From the NCBI GenBank assembly GCA_022478985.1, contig JAKSZP010014447.1, positions 124,001 to 188,000 on the forward strand: 64,000 nucleotides of DNA, written 5' to 3'. The notes beneath the pieces were generated by a model that worked only from the letters and a program-made list of their open reading frames with translations, did not search any database and was not told the origin of the DNA. How positions within the stretch are numbered: the stretch's first letter is position 1; each line of letters opens with the position of its first letter. Both the position numbers and the translations under genes were made by a program. This document shows, piece after piece, positions 55,230 through 64,000 of this stretch. The DNA comes from Massospora cicadina (lineage: Eukaryota > Entomophthoromycota > Entomophthoromycetes > Entomophthorales > Entomophthoraceae).

Positions 55230-56931
55230 TAACTTAAGTGTCAAAGTTTGAATTGAGTAAATGGAGTTTACAAGAGGGAGCTGTCCAGAAGAGGCAGAGT
55301 AAGACGAAGTTAAGTCTTTAGATAATAGAATTTGTAACGTCCAATTTATCAAGTTTTTCCATAACATAACACTCAGTGCATGGAATGGCAGAATGTTGAG
55401 GTTGAGGCATTACATAGTCAGCAGAGGGTGCCTTGTGCCCTAAGATGACTACTTTTCCTGACTCACTATTTGCTTCTTCCAACAGGAACTTTCTTGGTGA
55501 ACAAAGATTTCAAAGTACAAGCATGGGTTGTGGCATGGTTTTAACCTCTGAAAGCACCCAACAGCATGGATATTGGGTCAATTTTTTTAAAGTTTGGCGT
55601 ACATCTGGCTTGGGCAATTTTCATTGTTGACTCTTTATGATGAGAATAGATTTAATCACCTTTTTTGCATATGGAAATAGTTTACCTGGTTGGTATTGTA
55701 TTAGAAAAAGGAGAAAACATCCAAGATGGCATCATCCAAGTTAACCCGGTCACAGAAAGCTAACGCCTGAGAATAATGATAGAAGCGTTCCACAAATTCA
55801 ATATGAGTTTCCTCTCATCTTGGATGGCTAGGCATGAAAGCCTGCTTACAGTTAGATAGGGTTAAGTTACTGCTAAATTCTTTTGATAAGGGCCTTCTTA
55901 AAGGCTGTCCACGTGGTGCAATTCTTGAAATAAGGCATCATAATTTTTTGTCCTTACCATCCATACAGGGTTTTATATGCTGACATATTTGTCAGCCAGT
56001 AGCTGGCTCCATTGTGCCCTCATATACAAAGAGGTACAACTGAATTGTCTCAGCCCAGGGAAGTACTTCTCCTAAAGGTAGGCTTGAAATATCTAACGGG
56101 TTCAGAGAGGATATGATTGGCAGGAGAGAGCGGGTGTTCCCATTTAGTAGGCACCTTGGTGCCTATATCAATATGCTGGATAGCCCTATCAAACTGACAG
56201 TAGATCTCGTCCATGTTATCCTAGATAGTGGCGTATCATTCAATGACGTGCTTAAGGGACCTTAAAAATATAAAAATTATAGTAGACCCTTGATCTCTTT
56301 GGACTGTTGGGCCACTTGCTCAGAGAGAGCATCCTTTTTAGCTTTTATTTTTGAGTCATTTAATCATCCGCTCAATGAGACGATTTTCTTGGTTTTAGGA
56401 GGCAACCAGATTGGCGCAGGTGCCAGTAATCTTCACATAGTGGTTTTACAAAGAGGGGAAGGTCAATCAGCATCCAGATGTTCGCCTTTGATAGTCTTCT
56501 CAGCTCCTCAGGCCACCAGTAACAGTTGTCATTTTAGGGCTTTAAGTAGGGCTTTTGGTCTTCATTGAAAAAGATCCAGCAAGTGAGGAGGCGCTCAGGG
56601 GTCCTCAGGGACATCCTGGACCAGGGGGCCCTTATTCTCCTTCTCTTCCACTGGATCCAGTTTCGCTGAGGGCCTCATGTTGTACCATAACTGCTGGAGT
56701 CAGAATCATCACGAGTCATTCACTCAGCTACTGTACACGGCTAAACAAATTGACAAGTTGAGAATAATTCACTTGGCGATATTTTGTAATTTAATTGATG
56801 AGGGTGGATAAGGCACGTTCCACTCGTTGGTCCATGCCAGTAGTTATTTGGACCATCTGCTAGGTAAATTCATTCTGAAGGTATTGGACAACACCATTAT
56901 CAATTTGAGCAAGATGGCGATGGATGGCATT
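55230..56931 (-). pseudogene. GypF Gag
   Basis: Decayed gag with traces matching GypA. A short glycine-proline stretch near 56590-56650 (GPPGPGCP in one minus frame) recalls the collagen-like repeats of GypE Gag. No zinc knuckle was confirmed. It is cut at 56931 by GypG. Confidence 0.5.
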
Positions 56932-58096
56932 TGTACTTATTTATAAGATATTAATAATTTTCAGCCAAAAATCCCAATAAATATATTACTTTCACTTGTT
57001 CAGGTTTTGTGTGATTATCTGCGTTTTATGATAGTTAATATAATTTGTTGATAATAGTATGGTGACTATTTGCCATAGTTAAGTAGAAGTAATAGATTTC
57101 AGTCCAAGGCTTGGCCACTATTTCCTCTCAACATACTTATGATGCCTTGAAAAGAGATTTGTTCCCTTGTACCACCTAACTTGATCTAATCTTAGATCCC
57201 TGTCTATGGGTTCTCTGGTTTGACACACATTCAGCAGCAAACCCCAATTTGATTCAACTTCTTCTCTGGATCCCCGCTGAGATCCTTACTCTTTATCTTT
57301 AAGTGCCTCCCAATTATTTTACACAGCAATAATATCCCTGAGAAAGAATAGAACTCAGAATGGATTCTGATAAAGTTTAATGAGCTAATATTCTAGTAAA
57401 AGTGATATGATAATTTGTGTTATGGTAAATTATGATCTTGCAAAATTATGATTAATATAAATGAATTTTAGGGAAAGTATAGTGGGGAATTTGGCGCCCA
57501 ACTGTCAGTTGGCACCTCCTCAATGAAATGGCAGCCGTTGCTGTTGAATCAACCATACTCATCTCAGCAGCGATATATCTTCCCCATCATGGCTAAAAAT
57601 CTGTCATTGTACATCCTTGAGACCTAAAATGGAAAGAGTTGAGAAATGTGTCCCTAACCTTTTCCTATCAATCCAAGCAAACCACCCATATTTGGCAAGC
57701 GACTTGATTAGGTATTAAAACTTGTTACCCATTATGGCAGGTTTTGAACCAACTGATCAATTCACTAGTTGCAGGCAGAATCACTCACCTCACAACATAC
57801 TCCTTAAATTCCCAATTAGTCAGTGATGAAACCTGACTGATCCTAATTGGTACACCTGATAGTTAATCAACTATAAGAGGCCCCTATTTCGTTGGCAACT
57901 CTTCCTGATGAGATTTTAAGCATTCATCCAGATCAATCCCTGATGGATCTGACCAGGCGAATAACCTAAAAACCCCTGAACATAATTACCCCAAAATCAG
58001 GGTAAACCAATATCCAATTCACCTCACTTTAGGGAATTATCCTCTAGCAATCCCTGGTAATCTAGCCTGCTGGGAATATGGGCAAAAATCCCAACA
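56932..58096 (-). repeat. GypG 3' LTR
   Basis: From TGTACTTATTTATAAGATA to ATCCCAACA. The first 713 bases align with 63287-64000. The end was chosen because a pyrimidine-rich run (polypurine on the minus strand) follows. Confidence 0.75.
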
Positions 58097-58112
58097 CATC
58101 CCCCCTCTTTCC
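58097..58112 (-). promoter_or_regulatory. GypG polypurine tract
   Basis: On the minus strand GAAAGAGGGGGGATG, directly before the LTR. Confidence 0.65.
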
Positions 58113-59720
58113 TAAATTTCTAGTGAGAAAAGGACTGGGGCAGGAGAACACCGCTTCATACACTCAGTTGAATACTTCTTTTGCTCAAGTGGAGTCAGAT
58201 CATCAGTACTTAACGCTGCTCAGGACAACCTTTGGCATGCAGCTCTCTTCCTCATCCTCCTCACTACTGCCTACTCAGAGTGCGGTCCCCATGATCTTAT
58301 GTCATGCCAGGCTGATCGATTTACTCATGATGATACCAATTCTGGGATCTGGTTTCCCCCATCAGGGCATATGACCTCTGTCATATTCAGGATTCTTGGT
58401 CTGGCATTCTCGATTTCTTGATTTCTCCTTGTCCTCAACAGTAGATTTTTGCCGTCAATGTTCATTTTGTGGCCCAATTAAGAATGTTCATTTATTTTCA
58501 CTCTTGTTATTTTCTTCACATAACCTCTTGGCTCATATCATTCTTAATTCTTCTATGGAGAGCTTATCCCATTAATTTTGAGATTAGTTTGTCCAAAATT
58601 GGAGCTTAATTGATTTCAGAGTGCATAATGTTGACTAACATATAAGTCTGACATCCCCCTTTTCATCCAGCTCATATGTTGAATTCTGAGGCGCAGTACT
58701 ATTAGCTGCTCAAGAGTTTATCTATAAAGATCTTTGGCTCTTCCAGTGGATGAGTCAGTCTGCATGTCAGAACCTTTTCTATGGTCCTTCCAGAACTCGT
58801 ACTCCTAGTAAAGTACCAGTGGCTAGTCCTTCTGTGAAATTACTGGAAATGGTAACCAACCCTGCTGAAACCAGGTTAGTGATCATCTTGAACAACTTGC
58901 AGCAGATTCTTCCTCTGTTGTCAATTCTGGAGTTAGATTTTGAGACTCTCCTCGATCCAGCACCTTTTGCAGATACTCCTAACATCATCGTTGAACCTCC
59001 TGAAGTAATGCCTTTTGCTCTCAATCATTCCTTCCACGCTGGATCAGACTTGCTTCCATAATTCCTCTTCTGATTTGGTCAATAATACAAGCCAGCTGTC
59101 TTGGCCACCAAACTCACTATTGGCAACAGCGTACATTTCAAACTTTCCTATGCAGAATTAAGGGCCCAAGTCGCTGAGGCTTTTTCCATAGCTCTGAAAC
59201 CTTCCAATCTTGAGAACATCCTAAATCAGGATATCGTAGCCTATGCTCTTCACTTTTCCAGCCAAGTTCTTTGAAGTTGAGCCACAAAGCTTCCAGCCTC
59301 TCCCAGTTTCCATCGCTCTTTCTGCTTCAGCTTCCAAGAAGCTAATAGTCGTCATTTGCAGGATACCATTTGCTCCTTGCATGATAGTCTCATTTCTGGC
59401 GCATCCCATCAATACTTCCGCTGATGGCTTTAATAGGGGGCATGATTTTGCAACCCCCACCTAGTATCTTTACTTGTTGCTGTCCCATATGTCTGGTGTT
59501 CTTGATGAAGCCCATCGGCGAGCACTCAAGACCAATCTTCCAGCTCTGATACTATATCAGTATTACTCAAAGTTATTTGCTGACTACCTCTTCTTGTACT
59601 GTTGCTTCCCTCCCCACTCTGGGTATTGCGTTTGGCTTCTTCTGACATCTCAATTTCTCTTCCCCTATTCACTTTCTCGCAGGGATCTACATCCACTTAA
59701 CAAACTTGGTTTTGTGTAGG
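58100..59720 (+). other. Antisense open region inside GypG, unknown
   Basis: On the strand opposite to pol, open stretches at 58078-58374, 58750-59061, 59243-59464 and 59474-59719, with further readable sequence around 59080-59265 (for example HFKLSYAELRAQVAEAFSIA). Base composition is less A+T-rich than the flanks. The place, between integrase and 3' LTR, is where some plant Ty3/gypsy elements carry extra or antisense frames. No family is recognised. A captured gene fragment is equally possible. Confidence 0.35.
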
Positions 59721-59883
59721 TCTAGCCCTTGCTAACGTCTGATCTCACATAGATTTCAATGAGTTAAATACTCTTACTGCGATTCATCCTCCTTCCCCCA
59801 AGAGGTGACATAGACGGAATCAACACCAAATCAATAAAAAATAAAAAGTATAAAAATATATCAGTTTTTCTATGCGGTTTTTT

Positions 59884-59908
59884 AATATATATATATATAT
59901 ATATATAT
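59884..59908. repeat. (TA)n microsatellite
   Basis: An uninterrupted AT dinucleotide run of about 25 bases at the left edge of the repeat block 59940-60190. Confidence 0.9.
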
Positions 59909-59939
59909 CTTTCTAATTTTCTATCAATCTGTTATTTTT

Positions 59940-60190
59940 TACTTCTTTTTTCCCTGGGACTTGACCTTGTTTTAGTTCATTGGTCCATCTTTTTATCTTA
60001 TTCTCACAAACTAGATTCTAGGTATACTTAGACCTACCAGTTTTCTATGATTCATAGGTCTTAGTTTTTTAAGAATTAACCATCTAGATTGATTCAGTGG
60101 TCCTTTTATAGACTTAACCAAATCATTAGAAATAATTAACTTATTGTTTCAGCGGTCCTTTGGGAACTTTTTTATTGTTTTTTTCCTCGA
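59940..60190. repeat. GypG internal direct repeat, copy 1
   Basis: Aligns with 62130-62380: CTAGGTATACT, TTAACCATCT, GGTCCTTT and TTGGGAAC occur in the same order. Short motifs (TTAACCATC, CAG.GGTCC) recur inside the block, giving an internal near-tandem pattern. Confidence 0.65.
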
Positions 60191-60539
60191 TCCATCACTT
60201 TAAATACTCAGCATGGACTCAATCTACTACCCTTCCATCAAAGAGGTGCTTGATGGAGTAGGCATCTGTCGCCATCTTGGTGATAATCCCAAACGTACCC
60301 AACCACAATGCATCCAATTTTTTTTCTTCTATATCCAATTGTATTGTAATAGACAACTCTTTTGCCTATTTGGTATTCTTATAGGCCGGTCATTTATCAT
60401 TTGTCATTTTTGATCATATCCTTTCTTCAAAGTCATATCAAATGCTTGTGATTGCATTTCAATCAGATATTCATCAATTGGTTCAGGTAATGCTCAGCAC
60501 TCATCCCCAATGTTGGTTCCACCACCAGATATAAAAAAG

Positions 60540-61200
60540 CGGCAACGTATCCTTTCTCCCATATAGCAATTCAAAGGCGTTTTTTCTGTCACCATATGAT
60601 GAATGATATTGTAAGCAAACGTCACCAAACTCAGGTATGTTCTCCACGTGGAAGTTCTTCTGTGACCAGCTTCCTCAGCGTCACAGCCAGCATCCCATTA
60701 ACTTATCTTCCAGTCTGTTCATCTCTGGATGGTAGGGTACAGACATGACTCCTCAGATCCCCATTATCTTATCTAACTGTGGGATCACATGGGACGTAAA
60801 GTTTGTCCTATTGTCTCTCAGCAGGACCTGCAGGCATCCATGTCAGATACTACTTAATCTAGGATAAACTTCTCAGTACTGGTAGCGTCTACTTTTGCCA
60901 GGGCCTTCATTTTGACCCATCTCATCAGAAGATTGATCATAACTATTATGTACTTGACTCCCCCTGTGCTCATCATCAGCAGTCCCATCACATTGACGTA
61001 CACCATATGCCAAGCAAATTCAGGGCGGGCCATTCAGTATCCAGTCATATTCTTATGTGGCTTGTGCAACTGGCACTCCAAACAACAAGCTAGATAGTTG
61101 GTGACATCATAGTTGATTGACTCCCAGTAGTAATACCGGCGAGTATGGTCAGTCATTTTTCTCAGGCCTCCATGCTCAACAACTTTTTGAGTGTCTTACA
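60540..61200 (-). pseudogene. GypG integrase
   Basis: Minus-strand traces: HGGLRKMTDHTRRYYYW and CCLECQLHKPHKN (zinc domain, 61040-61180), WHMVYVNVMG (first catalytic Asp now Asn), a DN.TNF-like second motif near 60790, and a Glu near 60700. This integrase differs from those of GypA, C, E and F. Stops are scattered. Confidence 0.65.
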
Positions 61201-61299
61201 TGATAGCTGCTCATTCCAATGGCTTTGGTAATAGTAACTGCTTCCCATTAATAATCTTGAAAACTTCTCCATCCATAATCTTAGTGTTTTCCATTGCTT

Positions 61300-62060
61300 T
61301 TCGAAGCATCTTGGATTTCTCAAGACTTTATACCAATTTCTCCATTGACTATTCTCTGGAATAGCTCATCCGCCTGCTGTTATACCATCTGTACCATTAG
61401 TAACCACAATAAGCTATCTGAATTCTGATGAGAAGTCTTCTCTCAGTGGACAATCTCATAATTGTAAGTCTGTAACTTCAATGCTCATTGGGCCAGTCAT
61501 CCTTCTGGTTCTCACAAATTGTGCAGCTGACTCAACAAGGTTTGGTCCGTCACCACTTTAAAGTACATTCCATAGATATAAACCCAAAACTGTTTATGGC
61601 ATAAATGACCATAAGGCATTCATTCTCAGTCATGGTGTAGTTCCTCTCAGTGGCTGAGAGTGTCCAGCCCACATATGCCACTGGATGTTCATCCCCAAGT
61701 TCATCTACTTGGCTTAATACAGTTTATAATTATTATCAATGAAACATCATTTGCATAATAAATTCTCAATCAAAATTCAGACATTTTTTAAAATTGGAGA
61801 ATCTATCAGGTACTGGCATAATTCATAGAAGAATTTCTGTGCTTCTTCATTCCATACAAATCCTTTCTTTAGATCCTTCAACAGATGGAATAAGGGCTTA
61901 GCAATTCTGGAAAATTATGAATAAATCTTCTATAGTATCTGACCATTCCAAGGAACGCTTGGATATCTTGGACACTCTTTGGCACAGCCATTTGTTCTAT
62001 GGCTTTGATCTTCTGGTTCTCTTGGCAACTCATGCCAGCAGTCTCATCCCATTGTAAGTC
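61300..62060 (-). pseudogene. GypG RNase H and end of RT
   Basis: IQAFLGMVRYYRRFIHNFP (near 61900-61960) marks the end of the RT thumb and connection. RNase H traces with VVTDQTLLSQLHNL and KTSHQNSDSL follow (61440-61720). The RT palm should lie to the right but is interrupted at about 62070 by the repeat block. Confidence 0.6.
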
Positions 62061-62129
62061 TGAAAATCATAGACCAATAAGGTTGATTTTTATATTTGTA
62101 TATATTTTATATATTTTTTGTATTTTTCT

Positions 62130-62380
62130 TTTGCAATGGGACTTTTAACCTACAAAAAGGTTCAGAGCTCCTTTTTTTCCCTTTCATCCAAACTGGTTCC
62201 TAGGTATACTCTGACCCGCCATTTATCATGGGTCAAAATCTTATCCTCTTAAGATTTAACCATCTTTTTGGTTCAGTGCTCCTCTTTTAGGACTTAACCA
62301 AAATCTCAGGACATAACCATTTAACGGTTCAGAGGTCCTCTGGGAACATTGCAACTATTTTCTCTTAGGCCTAATACTTC
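62130..62380. repeat. GypG internal direct repeat, copy 2
   Basis: Second copy of the block at 59940-60190, interrupting the RT. Both copies begin near A+T-rich sequence and end with a G-G-T-C-C-TCTGGGAAC-like motif. Confidence 0.65.
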
Positions 62381-63266
62381 CAATTTTTTAGTATTGACCT
62401 TATTCACCATACAACCAGCTGCGCTGTTTCTTCATGTATAGGCTACATTTGCTGACTTTGATAATGCTCTTGAATAATTTCATTCATTAGGCTTTCAAAC
62501 CTGACTGATTATTCATCCAACAGGTCCTAATTTTATCTCATATTTTGGCAACTGTTGCTTGAATCTTCATATCTCATTAATTAACAGTTCCATTTGATTG
62601 TATAGATCATTTTACTTCTAAAAACGATTTTTGGCCTTTGTGGCCATTCAAAACGCTGGAAGTAACTTCACTGGTGGATCTGGAAATGATCCCTTTATCA
62701 CACAGATTGATCTGGCCTCGTTAGCTTCTCCAATTTCATCTTGAATAAATGAACTCGTCTCCAGCAATTTCTGCCTATTGATTGAATGTTATTGAGTCAA
62801 ACAATTCTCTCCACTATCTTGGATCAATCGTTTCCTGTTTTGACTTCATATCTTCATTAGTATGGCAATCCAATACTCTTAATTGATTGCTTCATATTTC
62901 AATTTCAATCTATGTCTCATCTAGTATCTCATCTAAACACTCACTCCTCAGGACTGTTTAAATTGAATCCAATTTCAACCTGAGTTGGCCCTGATGATCC
63001 TCTTAGTCAAATATAGATGTCAGGTGGAACAGGTTTTCTTGTATCACTAGATAGTTCCATACTTAGGCTGCAAGTCCTTTTCCTAAATATTGAGTATCTT
63101 CAATTTAGTTCACTCGGGAGCTCCCCTTATGGGCTGGGTGAATGCAAATAAATGTGATCCACTTCAGGTTCTGTCTTCATTAATGTTACTTTCCTTTAAT
63201 TTATTTCTGAAATTAGAAACATCTTCATATGACATCATGTTCTAATATCTTCTACTCAACTACACC
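62381..63266 (-). pseudogene. GypG gag region, unrecognised
   Basis: This is the interval between the primer-binding site and pol. A possible Gag start lies near 63230 (MSYEDVSNFRNKLKES on the minus strand). The rest is broken and shows no zinc knuckle. Confidence 0.4.
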
Positions 63267-63283
63267 CCTGTAGTGAGCACCAC
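63267..63283 (-). promoter_or_regulatory. GypG primer-binding site
   Basis: On the minus strand TGGTGCTCACTACAGGG, identical to GypC, three bases after the LTR end. Confidence 0.8.
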
Positions 63284-63286
63284 TTT

Positions 63287-64000
63287 GTATAAATTTATAG
63301 GATATTGATTATTCTCAGCCAATAATCCCTATAAATATATTATTTGCACAGGTTCAAGTTTTGTGCAATTCTCTGCATTGTATGATAATTAATATAATCA
63401 GTTTATAATAGTATGGCGACTAAGATCCATAGTTGAATGGAAGTATTATATTTCAGTCCAATGCTTGGCCAGCAATTTATTCTCAAAATACTTATGATGC
63501 CTTGAATAGAGATTTGTTACCTTGTACAACCTAATACAATCTACTCCTATATCCCCGTTTACAATTTCTCATGTTTGACACACAGTTATCAGAAATCCCC
63601 AATTTTAATTCAGCTTCTTCTCTGGATCCCCGCTCAGATCCTTACTCTTTATCTTTAAGTGCCTCCCAATTATTGCACACAGCGATAATATCCCTGAGAG
63701 AAAATAGAACTCAGAATGGATTCCGATAAAGTTTACTGAGCTAATATTCTAGTAAAAGTGATATGATAATTTGTGTTATGGTAAATTATGATCTATCAAA
63801 ATTATGATTATTTATTAGTGAATTTTAGGGAAATTATAATGGGGAATTTGGCGCCCAACTGTCAGTTGGCACCTCCTCAATGAAATGGAAGCTGTTGCTG
63901 TTGAATCACCCATCCTCATCTCAGCAGCGATGATCTTCCCCATCATGGCTAGGATTCTGTCATTGGACATCCTTGAGACCTAAAATGGAAAGAGTTGAGA
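63287..64000 (-). repeat. GypG 5' LTR, cut by the window end
   Basis: Begins TGTATAAATTTATAGG and matches 56932-57644; about 450 bases are expected beyond the window. Confidence 0.8.

Larger units (their letters stand above)
50638..56931 (-). mobile_element. GypF: Ty3/gypsy element of the GypA family, 5' part missing
   Basis: One LTR (50638-51258) and then integrase, RNase H, RT, protease and gag on the minus strand reading from the right. Sequence and order match GypA. GypG interrupts its gag at 56931, so the 5' LTR must lie beyond the window. All frames are broken. Confidence 0.75.
56932..64000 (-). mobile_element. GypG: Ty3/gypsy element, incomplete at the window edge
   Basis: The left LTR (56932-58096) and right LTR (63287-64000, cut) match over at least 713 bases. 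The primer-binding site lies at 63267-63283 and the polypurine tract at 58097-58112, so the element reads on the minus strand. Integrase, RNase H and part of RT are recognisable; the RT palm and protease are missing or replaced. A plus-strand (antisense) open region lies between integrase and the 3' LTR. Confidence 0.85.

Noticed and set aside
56555..56761. Plus-strand frame with Gly/Pro repeats
   Set aside because: The surrounding gag of GypF reads on the minus strand; Gly/Pro codons are partly complementary, so the plus frame is likely a mirror.
59884..59908. (TA)n run as a centromere or origin signal
   Set aside because: A short dinucleotide run beside a transposon repeat is ordinary in A+T-rich repeats.
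1..64000. CRISPR array, bacterial operon or prophage
   Set aside because: No regularly spaced repeats, no ribosome-binding-site/operon structure; all recognised proteins are eukaryotic retroelement types.

Overview
This window is eukaryotic, repeat-packed and A+T-rich. I found no convincing host protein gene, rRNA or true tRNA gene. It is best read as a stack of nested retrotransposons. The element types present are Ty3/gypsy elements (including a chromodomain chromovirus), APE-type LINEs with a zinc-knuckle ORF1, and short tRNA-headed SINEs. This mix suggests a large, transposon-rich genome, most likely a filamentous fungus, but no host gene confirms this and species cannot be named. All boundaries and comparisons were made by eye. 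Element names (GypA-G, LineA/B, SineA/B, Orf1A/B, LtrX) are local labels.

Layout. 1-7.1 kb: an LTR-like fragment (LtrX), a short SINE (SineA), and two minus-strand elements with a zinc-knuckle ORF1-like protein and a LINE-type 3' tail but no reverse transcriptase (Orf1A 1092-3030, Orf1B about 3792-7110). 7.5-24.9 kb: an old minus-strand Ty3/gypsy element (GypA) split by a plus-strand chromovirus (GypB, 11408-17362, TSD gccat) and by a minus-strand LINE (LineA, 18028-23322, 15-bp TSD). 25.7-38.0 kb: minus-strand GypC (TSD attat), whose 5' LTR is split by a full-length plus-strand LINE (LineB, 32225-37497, 11-bp TSD). 39.4-49.6 kb: a chromovirus-like remnant (GypD) and a decayed plus-strand element (GypE). 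GypE has a solo LTR of the GypB family in its RT and a SINE (SineB) in its 3' LTR. 50.6-64 kb: minus-strand GypF (same family as GypA), entered by minus-strand GypG, whose 5' LTR runs off the window.

How they interact. LineA, LineB, Orf1A, Orf1B, SineA and SineB all end in versions of one 3' tail. The likely arrangement is that the LINE reverse transcriptase copies the SINEs and ORF1-only elements. GypC, GypE and GypG, three different families, carry nearly the same primer-binding site. Most proteins are broken by stops and frameshifts, and several catalytic residues are lost by transitions. The best preserved are the LineB reverse transcriptase (533 codons) and the GypB integrase plus chromodomain.

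The most unusual feature is in GypB. Its LTR carries a long reading frame whose first ATG in the 3' LTR overlaps the pol stop codon (TAATG, 16502-16506). The frame's protein similarity is still recognisable in a diverged solo LTR at 45288-46185, including a hydrophobic, possibly membrane-spanning segment. It may be an undescribed U3-encoded accessory protein made by coupled termination-reinitiation.
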